Of a stretch of 64,000 bases of DNA, positions 45,276 to 53,620 are shown piece by piece. The stretch comes from Flavobacteriaceae bacterium PS02338. GTDB lineage: Bacteria; Bacteroidota; Bacteroidia; Sphingobacteriales; Sphingobacteriaceae. The notes under the pieces were generated by a model. That model did no database searches. It had not been told where the DNA came from and worked only from the letters and a program-made list of their open reading frames with translations. The translations under genes were made by a program, and so were the position numbers. The DNA lies in NCBI GenBank assembly GCA_029959615.1, contig JASCOD010000003.1, positions 1 through 64,000 on the forward strand, read 5' to 3'. Position 1 is the stretch's first letter, and each line of letters starts with the position of its first letter.

Positions 45276-46178
45276 ATGAAAATTAGATATTTATTAACGT
45301 TAGTAGGCTTTTGTTTTGTTCAATTGGCAGCTAATGCGCAACAAACAACAAGTTATAGTCAATATGGTACTACAGTCATTCCAGTAAATACGGCCGCAAG
45401 CTTTTTGTCAAAGGATGCACAAATCAATATTATTGGACGTTACCAATGGGTTGATTTAGAAGGAGCGCCGACAGCTTATCGTTTAGCAGCAAGCATGCCT
45501 TTAGGTAAATCTGATTTACGTGTTGGGCTGAATATCAAGCATGAAAGCATATCTGTAGAAAAATTAGGAGAAGCTTTGGCTTTTGTAGGTAAAGAAGTTC
45601 GACTTGCGGATAAGGACTACCTAGCATTATCGGTAGGAGCTGGCTTAAGTTATTATAATGGTAATTTCTCTCAGCTCTCTTCTACAGATCCTATGTTTAA
45701 CAACGATTTGAGAGAAACTGAAGGAATGCTTTCTGCAAGTTTAATGTATTACCGTCCCGATAAATTTTACGCTGGTATTTCTGTACCTAGATTAACTTTC
45801 TCTAAGATAGGATTGGGGTCTAGTTCGTTAAATTACGATGTAAGTACACTCTATCATTTTACTGCTGGAGCGGTATTGCCCTTGGGTGCCGATTTCGATT
45901 TAAAACCCGCAACTTTATTGAGCTACGCTAAAAACCTCGATTTCCAAGCAGATATTTCGGCAATATTTTACTTGAAAAAAGCTTTTGGTTTAGGTGCTAA
46001 TATAAGAACAGAAGGCGAAATGGCTGCGTTAGCTAGTTTGTTGATTAAAAACTTAAATATCGGGTTCGGATATCAGTTTGCCACTAGTAGCAGTCCTTTA
46101 ACTCGAACTTTTAACAATAATACTTACGAATTTAGTTTAACCTATCGTTTTGGAAAAGGATTTGGAGGGTTACTGTAA
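45276..46178 (+). CDS. PorP/SprF-family type IX secretion outer membrane protein
   Basis: 300 residues from MKIRYLLTLVGFCFVQLAAN, a signal peptide. PorP/SprF features: TTSYSQYGTTVIPVNTAASF, IIGRYQWVDLEGAPTAYRLA, then about twelve amphipathic strands and the C-terminal YEFSLTYRFGKGFG. PorP/SprF proteins are outer-membrane components often encoded beside one type-B cargo and needed for its export or attachment (SprF with SprB is the known case). The open frame overlaps the preceding gene, but the chosen start clears it by 8 bp. Confidence 0.92.
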   Translation: MKIRYLLTLVGFCFVQLAANAQQTTSYSQYGTTVIPVNTAASFLSKDAQINIIGRYQWVDLEGAPTAYRLAASMPLGKSDLRVGLNIKHESISVEKLGEALAFVGKEVRLADKDYLALSVGAGLSYYNGNFSQLSSTDPMFNNDLRETEGMLSASLMYYRPDKFYAGISVPRLTFSKIGLGSSSLNYDVSTLYHFTAGAVLPLGADFDLKPATLLSYAKNLDFQADISAIFYLKKAFGLGANIRTEGEMAALASLLIKNLNIGFGYQFATSSSPLTRTFNNNTYEFSLTYRFGKGFGGLL

Positions 46179-46181
46179 ATT

Positions 46182-47081
46182 TTAAATACTCAATTCCCAA
46201 ACCATCACCTTTTTGTCATCGCCGGTAGAAAGCAGTTTACTGCCATCATGGCTCCAAGCCAGCTTGTTAATCGAATGGCTGTGGCCGATATCCATTTTTT
46301 CAATGCTTGCAATCTTGTAAAGTTTAAAGTTCTCCGTATCCCAAAGTTTAATGCTTTTATCTTGGCTTGCCGTAGCGAAATAAGGTAAGGTAGGATGAAA
46401 GGCAATGTCGTAAATGCCGAACATATGTGCGGGAATACTTTTGTTCAAATCGTAATTGGGTAGGTCCCAAACTTTCAACTGTGCATCTCTACTTCCAGAA
46501 ATCAGATATTTTCCTGTCGGATGGTAAGCTAAAGAGGTAACTCCCAAAGTGTGTTCAGTCAAAGTACGTTTTAAGCTGTAATCTTCCGAATGGTAGATGT
46601 GGATAGTACTGTCTTTGCAGCCAAAAGCTATTTCTTTTTCATCAGGCGATATAGCAATACACCTCACTGTATCCGCAGAAATAGGTAAGCGGTACAGTTC
46701 CGTAAAATCATCGAGCGACCAAATGGCAACAGTGCCGTCTTCACTGCTGGTTAACAACTCATTTTTATAGGCAATGGTTTGCATCCCAAAAATCGGTTTT
46801 GCATGTGCATTAACTCTCGCTATAATTTCTTGCTTAACAAAATCAAATACAGAGAAAGCACCACTTCTTTCGGCAATAAAAAGCTGATTATGGTAATTAT
46901 GCAGGTAATACACCGAGCTTTGCACTGGTAGTTTAACCATCACAAATGCCATTTTATTTAGCGACCATTCTACTACGCCTTTATCATTTCCAGCGGTAAA
47001 GAAAATTCCTTCCTTGTCAGATTTTGCAAGCGCATAAATTGGGTTATGATGCCCTGTGAAAGTATGTAGGTGTTTGAGCAT
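46182..47081 (-). CDS. WD40-repeat protein
   Basis: 299 residues without signal peptide; seven WD blades fill the length. Clear repeats end in DGTVAIWSLDD, DSTIHIYHSED, DAQLKVWDLPN, DKSIKLWDTEN and DKKVMVWELSI, with GH-dipeptides (FTGHHNPIYALA; LTEHTLGVTSLA; GHSHSINKLAWS). A seven-bladed propeller for protein contacts in the cytoplasm is expected. It is convergent with the PorP/SprF gene and divergent from the MerR regulator gene. Confidence 0.9.
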   Translation of the reverse strand: MLKHLHTFTGHHNPIYALAKSDKEGIFFTAGNDKGVVEWSLNKMAFVMVKLPVQSSVYYLHNYHNQLFIAERSGAFSVFDFVKQEIIARVNAHAKPIFGMQTIAYKNELLTSSEDGTVAIWSLDDFTELYRLPISADTVRCIAISPDEKEIAFGCKDSTIHIYHSEDYSLKRTLTEHTLGVTSLAYHPTGKYLISGSRDAQLKVWDLPNYDLNKSIPAHMFGIYDIAFHPTLPYFATASQDKSIKLWDTENFKLYKIASIEKMDIGHSHSINKLAWSHDGSKLLSTGDDKKVMVWELSI

Positions 47082-47203
47082 AAAGCAAAAGTAGTGATAA
47101 TTAACTTACGCTAAATTTTGTTCGTTTTAGAATTTAGTTAAAAGACAAATTTAAACTTCATTTCTTTACCGACTCATAAAAATCATTAAAGCTAAAAACA
47201 ATT

Positions 47204-47238
47204 TTTGTTTAAATTTGTATTCTAATAACTTAAACAAA
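47204..47238. promoter_or_regulatory. Inverted repeat upstream of the MerR/CarH-like gene, candidate operator
   Basis: TTTGTTTAA (47204-47212) and TTAAACAAA (47230-47238) form a perfect 9-bp inverted repeat with a 17-bp spacer, ending 13 bp before the regulator's ATG. The same 9-bp arms with a 16-bp spacer occur upstream of crtI. Confidence 0.6.
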
Positions 47239-47251
47239 GTGCCGTACGGCT

Positions 47252-48133
47252 ATGGGTATCGTCGCTAAATATTCTATTAAAGAACTTGAAGTTCTTACCG
47301 GCATTCGGGCGGCTACGCTGCGGATGTGGGAGAAGAGATACCAAATTATCAATCCATTACGTACGCAAACCAATATCCGTTATTACGGTAATGAACACCT
47401 CAAATTGCTGCTTAACGTGAATGTACTTAATCGAAACGGCATCAAAATATCGCATATCGCGAAAATGAGCACTAATGAAATTACTGAAAAAGTAAAAGAT
47501 TTAAGCTTTGTAAAAACCGGCGATGATGACCTTTTTGATGGTTTAATGCTGAGTATGATTGATTTGGATGAGACCTTATTCCATCAAGCGTTTTACAAGG
47601 CTGTTGCTAGGTTAGGTTTTGAAGATACGATCAATCAGATCATTTTCCCGTTTTTTAGCAGAATTGGAATCATGTGGCAAATCGATTCGATCAATCCAGC
47701 ACAAGAGCATTTTATCAGTAATATGGTAAGGCAAAAGCTAATTTCTGCTATTGATAACGCCACTACAAAAATAGGAGCTAATGCTAAAAAGGTATTGATG
47801 TTTTTGCCTGAGAGCGAATTGCATGAACTGGGTATGCTATTCCTGAATTATTTGCTTAAAAATAAGGGATATCGTACCATCTATTTAGGGCAAGCTGTTC
47901 CATTAACAGATTTACCGCGGATTTTAGAGATCAGCGATCCAGATATTTTAATTACTAGTGTATCCAATTCTATCTCATTAGGAGATACCACCGCATTTAT
48001 CAATAAATTGAAAATTGTTCCGTCTAATAAAAAGGTATTGATTGCCAGTGCAGGCATCTATGAAGCCGAACCTTCATTGCCTGTAAATTTTCAGTTGTTT
48101 GAAACTTTGAAGAAACTGGCTTCAGTGTTTTAA
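47252..48133 (+). CDS. MerR-family regulator with B12-binding domain, CarH/LitR-like
   Basis: 293 residues. Residues about 5-75 are a MerR winged helix (YSIKELEVLTGIRAATLRMW EKRY). Residues about 95-170 form the helical B12-cap, with Trp142-x9-Glu152-His153, the signature of the adenosylcobalamin cap in CarH. The Rossmann B12-binding domain follows (about 175-290) and has Glu189-x-His191-x-x-Gly194, His191 being the expected lower axial ligand. CarH/LitR proteins repress carotenoid genes in the dark with AdoCbl and release DNA on illumination. The position directly upstream of crtI supports that role here; it is an inference. Confidence 0.9.
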   Translation: MGIVAKYSIKELEVLTGIRAATLRMWEKRYQIINPLRTQTNIRYYGNEHLKLLLNVNVLNRNGIKISHIAKMSTNEITEKVKDLSFVKTGDDDLFDGLMLSMIDLDETLFHQAFYKAVARLGFEDTINQIIFPFFSRIGIMWQIDSINPAQEHFISNMVRQKLISAIDNATTKIGANAKKVLMFLPESELHELGMLFLNYLLKNKGYRTIYLGQAVPLTDLPRILEISDPDILITSVSNSISLGDTTAFINKLKIVPSNKKVLIASAGIYEAEPSLPVNFQLFETLKKLASVF

Positions 48134-48195
48134 AACTATTTACATATCTTTCTGTTTCACTTAAATCCATCATCTGTGAAGCTAATTTGTAAAGC

Positions 48196-48239
48196 TTTAT
48201 TTTGTTTAACTTTTTTAAATAAAAATTAAACAAAATAAA
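48196..48239. promoter_or_regulatory. 14-bp inverted repeat upstream of crtI, candidate CarH-type operator
   Basis: TTTATTTTGTTTAA (48196-48209) and TTAAACAAAATAAA (48226-48239) are perfect inverted repeats with a 16-bp spacer. The 3' arm ends 2 bp before the -7 box (48242-48249), so a bound regulator would cover the -33 region. Confidence 0.65.
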
Positions 48240-48241
48240 TG

Positions 48242-48249
48242 TATGTTTG
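48242..48249 (+). promoter_or_regulatory. Bacteroidota -7 box of the crt operon
   Basis: TATGTTTG matches TAnnTTTG and ends 14 bp before the crtI ATG, giving a very short leader. The -33 position falls within the inverted repeat and lacks TTTG. Confidence 0.6.
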
Positions 48250-48263
48250 TTATACACCCATAG

Positions 48264-49748
48264 ATGATGCAGAAAACCTCCCCACACACTGTAATTATTG
48301 GAGCTGGCTTTGCGGGCTTAAGTGCTGCTATTACATTGGCAGATAGAGGTTATCGTGTAACTGTTGTTGAAAAAAACAAAGAAATAGGAGGAAGAGCTAG
48401 GGTATTTAAAAAGGATGGTTTTACATTCGACATGGGACCCAGTTGGTACTGGATGCCCGAAGTGATGGAGAAATTCTTCAACGAATTTGGCAAATCTACG
48501 GCAGATTACTTTGAACTCAAACGTCTCGACCCATCTTATCAAGTAATTTACGGAAAAGATGATGTACTGGCTGTTCCAGCCGATTATCAAGCATTAAAAG
48601 ATGCTTTTGAAGAAATTGAGGAAGGAAGTTCTATTCAATTAGATAAATTTCTGTCGGAGGCTGAATATAAATATGAAGTTGGAATTAACGATTTTGTACA
48701 TAAACCAGGTTTAAGTGTGCTGGAGTTTATGGACTTGAAAGTGATAAAAGCAGCTTCTAAATTAGATTTGTTACAGTCATTTGCTAAGCACGTTCGCAGA
48801 TATTTCAAATCGCCAAAATTATTACAGCTATTAGAGTTTCCAGTGTTGTTTTTGGGAGCTGTTCCTAAAAACATTCCCGCTTTATACAGCATGATGAACT
48901 ATGCCGATATCAAATTAGGAACTTGGTATCCAGTGGGAGGTTTTGGTAAACTCGCAGAAGCAATGCACTTATTGGCATTAGAGAAAGGTGTCGAGTTTAA
49001 AACAGGTACTGCCGTAAAATCTATTGAAGTGCTAGACGGAAAAGCAAAAAAAGTAATTACCAGCAATGATGAAATTGAAGCTGATTTAGTAATCGGTGCT
49101 GGCGATTATCATCATATAGACCAACATTTACTGCCAAGATCGCTAAGCAACTACTCCGAAAAATATTGGGAAAAACGAGTAATGGCGCCTTCATGCCTGT
49201 TGTATTATATAGGCGTAGATAAGAAACTTGCCAAATTACAGCATCATAACCTCTTTTTCGAAACTGATTTTGATACGCATGCCAAAGCTATTTATGAGAC
49301 ACAACAATGGCCTGAAAATCCATTATATTATGTGTGTTGCCCATCTAAAACAGACGCAACCGTGGCGCCAGAAGGAATGGAAAACCTTTTTATGTTAATT
49401 CCTGTAGCGCCGGGTTTACATGATACAGAAGAGATTAGAGCGAAGTATTTCGATGAATTAGTAGAGAGGTTGGAAGGTTTCTGCGGAGAGAAATTCAAAG
49501 ATAATATCGTTAGCAAAACAACTTATGCCTATACCGATTTTGTGAAAGACTATAACGCTTTCAAAGGCAATGCCTATGGTTTGGCAAATACCTTAGGGCA
49601 AACCGCAGTTTTAAAGCCATCCATTAAAAATAAGAAAGTAAAGAATTTGTACTATACAGGTCAACTCACTGTTCCAGGTCCTGGTGTTCCGCCGGCCATT
49701 ATCTCCGGACAAGTAGTTGCTAATTATATCGTAAAGCACCAAAACTAA
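48264..49748 (+). CDS. crtI: Phytoene desaturase
   Basis: 494 residues. It introduces the double bonds that turn phytoene into lycopene, bound to the membrane with FAD. The dinucleotide-binding motif is TVIIGAGFAGLSAAITLADR near the start, followed by VVEKNKEIGGRARVF and FDMGPSWYWMPEV. The C-terminal CrtI signature is NLYYTGQLTVPGPGVPPAII. A second ATG follows directly. It is the first gene of the crt operon, 5 bp before crtB. Confidence 0.96.
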   Translation: MMQKTSPHTVIIGAGFAGLSAAITLADRGYRVTVVEKNKEIGGRARVFKKDGFTFDMGPSWYWMPEVMEKFFNEFGKSTADYFELKRLDPSYQVIYGKDDVLAVPADYQALKDAFEEIEEGSSIQLDKFLSEAEYKYEVGINDFVHKPGLSVLEFMDLKVIKAASKLDLLQSFAKHVRRYFKSPKLLQLLEFPVLFLGAVPKNIPALYSMMNYADIKLGTWYPVGGFGKLAEAMHLLALEKGVEFKTGTAVKSIEVLDGKAKKVITSNDEIEADLVIGAGDYHHIDQHLLPRSLSNYSEKYWEKRVMAPSCLLYYIGVDKKLAKLQHHNLFFETDFDTHAKAIYETQQWPENPLYYVCCPSKTDATVAPEGMENLFMLIPVAPGLHDTEEIRAKYFDELVERLEGFCGEKFKDNIVSKTTYAYTDFVKDYNAFKGNAYGLANTLGQTAVLKPSIKNKKVKNLYYTGQLTVPGPGVPPAIISGQVVANYIVKHQN

Positions 49749-49753
49749 TTTTT

Positions 49754-50608
49754 ATGAAAGCACTGTTCGACCAGGTTTCTGCCAAATGCAGCCAAATCAC
49801 CACCCAAAAGTATAGTACTTCCTTTTCATTAGGCATTAAATTTCTGTCGCCAACTATTCGTCCTGCTATTTTTGCTATTTATGGCTTTGTAAGGTTGGCA
49901 GATGAGGTAGTAGATTCCTTTCACGACTATGACAGAAAGGGCCTACTGGTTCAATTAAGAGCCGAAACTTATGCGGCTTTAGAAAATAAAATCAGCCTCA
50001 ACCCAATTATCAACAGTTTTCAGCAAACGGTGCATCAATATCAAATAGATGTAGAACTGATTGAAGCATTTTTAGATAGTATGGAGATGGATTTGGATAA
50101 GCAGGTTTATACTAAACAGTTGTATGATAAATATATTTTTGGGTCGGCAGAAGTAGTAGGCTTGATGTGTTTAAAAGTGTTTTGCAATGGCGATGTTAAC
50201 GAGTACAATTACTTGCGTCATTCGGCGATGAAATTAGGTTCTGCATTTCAGAAAGTGAATTTTTTACGAGATATCAAGGCCGACCACTACGAATTGGGTA
50301 GGATGTACTTTCCAAATATGGATTTTAATTGCTTTACTGAAGAAGATAAAACTTTAATAGAACAAGAGATCAAAGCTGAATTTGACGAAGCGTTGAAAGG
50401 GATTGTAAAATTGCCGCGATGCGCTAAAAAGGGCGTATATTTGGCCTATATTTATTACAAATCACTATTCAGGAAAATACAGGAAATTCCTGCCAAGCAC
50501 ATTATGGAGAAAAGGGTAAGAGTGCCCGATTTCCAAAAGGCGTTGCTAATGTTAAACACCTTTTTTGTGCCGCAGGCTCCAGAAAGATTATCAGCAAATG
50601 TGGGCTAA
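49754..50608 (+). CDS. crtB: Phytoene synthase
   Basis: 284 residues of the trans-isoprenyl diphosphate synthase (squalene/phytoene synthase) family; it condenses two GGPP to phytoene. The two acidic motifs are RLADEVVDSFHDYD (DxxxD) and FLRDIKADHYELGRMYFP. Residues KVNFLRD and the SxxS substrate region (STSFSLGIKFL near the N-terminus) agree. The 3' end overlaps the next gene by 11 bp. Confidence 0.95.
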   Translation: MKALFDQVSAKCSQITTQKYSTSFSLGIKFLSPTIRPAIFAIYGFVRLADEVVDSFHDYDRKGLLVQLRAETYAALENKISLNPIINSFQQTVHQYQIDVELIEAFLDSMEMDLDKQVYTKQLYDKYIFGSAEVVGLMCLKVFCNGDVNEYNYLRHSAMKLGSAFQKVNFLRDIKADHYELGRMYFPNMDFNCFTEEDKTLIEQEIKAEFDEALKGIVKLPRCAKKGVYLAYIYYKSLFRKIQEIPAKHIMEKRVRVPDFQKALLMLNTFFVPQAPERLSANVG

Positions 50609-51101
50609 ACCAGTTTTAATATTTATCTCTACGCTATTTTTTCTCTCCACCGAAACCTCAAAGCAAAGCATTAGAACAATGTATGCCAAATCGGTGAATA
50701 GTAAGCAGGTAGCTCAAAATCTATTAGAAATGCTAGAAACACAGGAGCAAAGTGCCTTTGTAATAGGTTATGCAGGGGCAACTAAAATGATAATGGCGAA
50801 ACACGCCTTCAATCCGATTAGCAAACTCAACTATTTTAATGCTGGCAAAAAGTTACTGAATAAGGCCATCGCAAAAGATAACAATAATGTGGAGCTGGTA
50901 TTTTTAAGGTATGCCACACAGGTTTCAGCCCCTTCCATATTGGGTTATAACAGTCACATCGAAACAGATAAAAAGCTTATTCTAAAAAGCTTGAGTAGTG
51001 AAAATCTAGACGAGCAATTGATAAAAACAATTACTTCGTTTATGAAACGACAACAACTAACACCTGAAGAAAAACAACAATTAGTGGGCTTAGCCAAATG
51101 A
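50598..51101 (+). CDS. Conserved small protein of the carotenoid operon, unknown function
   Basis: 167 residues from an ATG that overlaps crtB by 11 bp. The N-terminus is hydrophobic (VLIFISTLFFLS) and may be a signal or anchor. The rest is helical, TPR-like in rhythm (FNAGKKLLNKAIAKDNNNVE; LVFLRYATQVSAPSILGYN), ending in a Gln-rich helix. No family name is recalled. The overlaps with crtB and idi (ATGA) on both sides indicate tight translational coupling and a role tied to the pathway or its membrane complex. Confidence 0.75.
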   Translation: MWAKPVLIFISTLFFLSTETSKQSIRTMYAKSVNSKQVAQNLLEMLETQEQSAFVIGYAGATKMIMAKHAFNPISKLNYFNAGKKLLNKAIAKDNNNVELVFLRYATQVSAPSILGYNSHIETDKKLILKSLSSENLDEQLIKTITSFMKRQQLTPEEKQQLVGLAK

Positions 51102-51619
51102 TAGAAGAAGAAGTAATATTAGTAGACAAAGAAGATAACGAAATTGGTTTGATGGAAAAGATGCAGGCTCATAGAGAGGCAAAACTTCATCGTGCTTTTT
51201 CTGTTTTTTTATTGAATGATAAAAATGAGGTTCTGTTGCAGCAACGTGCTTTAGATAAATACCATTGCGGTGGTATGTGGACTAACGCTTGTTGTAGTCA
51301 CCCGAGGGAAGGAGAGACGTTGCAGGCTGCGGTTGATAGACGTTTACAAGAGGAAATGGGTATTACTTGTAAAACCGATTGGGTTTACAGTTTTATTTAC
51401 AAAGCTGATGTGGGCGAAGGTTTGTTTGAGCATGAATTTGACCATGTGTTTTTCGGTAGTTTTTCTGGTGTTGCTAAGCCTGATGAAAGTGAAGTGTCTG
51501 ATTGGAAATATGTCTCCTTAGATGAGTTGAAGTCGGATGTAACTGCTCATCCTGCTAATTACACGCCTTGGTTTAAAATCATTTTGGCAGAAGTTTTAGA
51601 TAAAGGAATTTTAGTTTAA
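51098..51619 (+). CDS. idi: Isopentenyl-diphosphate delta-isomerase, type I (Nudix)
   Basis: 173 residues, typical for IDI-1. It interconverts IPP and DMAPP and supplies the carotenoid pathway. Key residues: the catalytic Cys in MWTNACCSHPREGE, the Nudix helix region RRLQEEMGI and the Glu of FEHEFDHVFFG. The N-terminal VILVDKEDNEIGLMEKMQAH is standard. Start overlaps the preceding gene by ATGA. Confidence 0.96.
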   Translation: MIEEEVILVDKEDNEIGLMEKMQAHREAKLHRAFSVFLLNDKNEVLLQQRALDKYHCGGMWTNACCSHPREGETLQAAVDRRLQEEMGITCKTDWVYSFIYKADVGEGLFEHEFDHVFFGSFSGVAKPDESEVSDWKYVSLDELKSDVTAHPANYTPWFKIILAEVLDKGILV

Positions 51620-51622
51620 CAG

Positions 51623-52087
51623 ATGAAGAAATACGAGTTATACAGAGAAACTATTTTACCAATTACTTTATTGGAAGCTTGGGATTTCTTTAGTAATCCT
51701 AGTAATCTATCTAAAATAACACCTGTAGAAATGGATTTTAAGGTGGTAACTAAAGGTTTACCTAGGCATATCCACAACGGTTTAATTATCGAGTATGTGG
51801 TAAGGCCATTGGCTAGTGTTCCTTTAAAATGGTTAAGCCAGATTAGTTCGGTAAATGCACCACATTCATTTGTGGACGAGCAGTTGAAAGGTCCTTATGC
51901 TTATTGGCATCACGAACATACTTTTGAAGAAAAAGACGGGAAGGTGTTGATGATAGATAAGGTAACTTATGCGGTGCCATTTGGCATATTCGGACAGCTA
52001 GCTAATAAGTTAATTGTACGAAGTAAACTGGAGGAGATATTCAACTACAGAACAGACAGGATACTGGAAATCTTTAAAACAGTTTAA
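51623..52087 (+). CDS. SRPBCC-family (START-like) protein
   Basis: 154 residues of the helix-grip fold. LLEAWDFFSNPSNLSKITPV is the START-like opening, with a later HSFVDEQLKGPYAYWHHEHTF and the long C-terminal helix. This is the group annotated as cell-division-inhibitor-like ligand-binding proteins (COG4276). In a carotenoid operon, binding or transfer of a hydrophobic intermediate is a reasonable guess. It lies 3 bp from idi and 2 bp from crtZ. Confidence 0.85.
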   Translation: MKKYELYRETILPITLLEAWDFFSNPSNLSKITPVEMDFKVVTKGLPRHIHNGLIIEYVVRPLASVPLKWLSQISSVNAPHSFVDEQLKGPYAYWHHEHTFEEKDGKVLMIDKVTYAVPFGIFGQLANKLIVRSKLEEIFNYRTDRILEIFKTV

Positions 52088-52089
52088 CA

Positions 52090-52572
52090 ATGATTTGGAT
52101 AATTATAGCTTGTGTTTTAGGAACTTTCATTGTCATGGAATCGGTAGCTTGGTTGGCTCACAGGTACCTGATGCACGGGTTTTTATGGTATTTGCACAAA
52201 GACCACCACAAGAAAGATGACGGACAGGTTTTTGAGAAGAATGATTTCTTTTTCGTACTTTTTGCTACACCCGCTGTCATTTTGTTTCTTGTTGGTTCCA
52301 TATATGGCAATGTAATTATGATGTCGGTAGCTGGTGGAATTACGCTTTATGGCTTCTGTTATTTTATGGTACACGATATTTTTATCCACCAACGTTTTAA
52401 ATGGTTTCGTAATACCAATAATATCTATTTAAAAGCGATTAGAAGAGCACATAAAATGCATCATAAACATTTAGGTAAGCACGATGGCGAGTGTTTTGGG
52501 ATGCTTTGGGTGCCGTTAAAGTATTTCAGAGAGGCTTATCGTCAACAAAAAATGCAGGAGCAAAAATCATGA
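52090..52572 (+). CDS. crtZ: Beta-carotene 3-hydroxylase
   Basis: 160 residues, membrane-bound di-iron enzyme of the fatty acid hydroxylase/CrtZ type. The histidine motifs are complete: HRYLMHG, HKDHHKK, HDIFIHQRF and HKMHHKH. It hydroxylates beta-ionone rings at C-3, giving zeaxanthin from beta-carotene. It ends in the ATGA overlap with the lycopene cyclase gene. Confidence 0.95.
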   Translation: MIWIIIACVLGTFIVMESVAWLAHRYLMHGFLWYLHKDHHKKDDGQVFEKNDFFFVLFATPAVILFLVGSIYGNVIMMSVAGGITLYGFCYFMVHDIFIHQRFKWFRNTNNIYLKAIRRAHKMHHKHLGKHDGECFGMLWVPLKYFREAYRQQKMQEQKS

Positions 52573-53273
52573 AGCAGTACACTTATTTACTCGTTAACTT
52601 TTTTTCAGTAATCGTTCCTTTTGTTGCCTCTTTTCACCCGAGGTTAATGTTTTGGAAGAATGTAAAAGCTTTTTTGCCAGCCAATATCATTACTACAGTT
52701 TTGTTTTTAATTTGGGATGTATGGTTTACCGAAAAAGGCGTTTGGGGCTTTAATCCAGATTATGTGATAGGGATTTTTATTTGGGGTTTGCCGATTGAAG
52801 AAATTCTATTTTTTCTTTGCATTCCCTACGCTTGCTTGTTCTCTTATCACTGTTTCGGTGTTTGGAAGGAGCTAGGTTTAAGAAGTTATTCTACTAAAGT
52901 GATTTCTGTGATTTTGGTGCTTTTCGGTGCGATAATGCTGCTTCTCTATTACCAAAAGATGTATCCGATGATGAATTTTTTGGTTTTTATAGTGCTTACT
53001 TCGTATCTAGCTTTCATCAGGAAGCCAAGTTGGTTAGGACAGTTCTACTTCACTTACCTAATTATGATTATTCCGTTCTTAATTGTTAATGGTATTTTAA
53101 CAGGCACAGGATTAGATGCGCCAATTGTTTGGTATAATCCTGAAGAAATTATGGGTATTCGTATCAGAACAATCCCTTTTGAGGATGTTTTCTACGGAAT
53201 GAGTTTGATTGGCTTGAATATTTTGCTGTATGAAAGTTTTTTAACGAGATTGAAATACAGTAGGGGAGTTTAG
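52569..53273 (+). CDS. Lycopene beta-cyclase, membrane (CrtYcd/CarR-like) type
   Basis: 234 residues from MKQYTYLLVNFFSVIVPFVA; the longer open frame runs into crtZ and is rejected. It has seven to eight hydrophobic helices and two copies of the PxE(E/D)-type motif, GLPIEEILFF and TIPFEDVFYG, each preceding a helix. This is the fused CrtYc-CrtYd architecture that closes beta-ionone rings, as in Bacteroidota and fungal CarRA-type cyclases. It is the last gene of the operon. Confidence 0.9.
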   Translation: MKQYTYLLVNFFSVIVPFVASFHPRLMFWKNVKAFLPANIITTVLFLIWDVWFTEKGVWGFNPDYVIGIFIWGLPIEEILFFLCIPYACLFSYHCFGVWKELGLRSYSTKVISVILVLFGAIMLLLYYQKMYPMMNFLVFIVLTSYLAFIRKPSWLGQFYFTYLIMIIPFLIVNGILTGTGLDAPIVWYNPEEIMGIRIRTIPFEDVFYGMSLIGLNILLYESFLTRLKYSRGV

Positions 53274-53620
53274 TAAATCTCTTAAACTGATGCTGAAACA
53301 AATTCAGTATGATGAAGCCTCACTTTAGAGTCACCCTGACCACGCAGTAGCCGCAAAGCAAATTTATTTCAGGGTATGTATAGTGTGAATATTTTGGTTG
53401 AGCTTTAAGGTTTGGCATTTTCGTCATTGCGAGGCAAGAAGCAATCTTAAAACCATAGAGATTGCTTCGTGCCTCGCAATGACGGGTCGATGAAGGTATT
53501 TACTTAGCCTCCCCGCTAATCGAGATTTGTAATTTCGACTTTATTAGCCGCGGATTTAAAATCCGCAGTTTGATAGTTCCGGATTGCAAATCCGGAACAG
53601 CCAAGATTAACTAAAAATGA
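53274..53620. other. Convergent intergenic region of stacked palindromes
   Basis: No gene. It contains the GTCATTGCGAGG inverted repeat (53422-53484) and a cluster of short palindromes, including GCGGATTT-AAAATCCGC and TTCCGGATTTGCAATCC-type arms (53550-53600), between the convergent crt and his operons. Confidence 0.65.
53422..53484. repeat. GTCATTGCGAGG inverted repeat, copy 1
   Basis: CGTCATTGCGAGGCAAGAAG-CAATC pairs with GATTGCTTCGTGCCTCGCAATGACG with one mismatch around a 14-base loop. Further copies lie at 54262-54340, 55140-55208 and 57054-57137. Confidence 0.85.

Noticed and set aside
51270..51521. Second open frame within idi
   Set aside because: It is a shifted frame inside a complete Nudix isomerase gene.
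52491..52568. Upstream extension of the lycopene cyclase frame
   Set aside because: The 26 extra codons lie within crtZ and remove the ATGA overlap start; the conserved protein begins at 52569.
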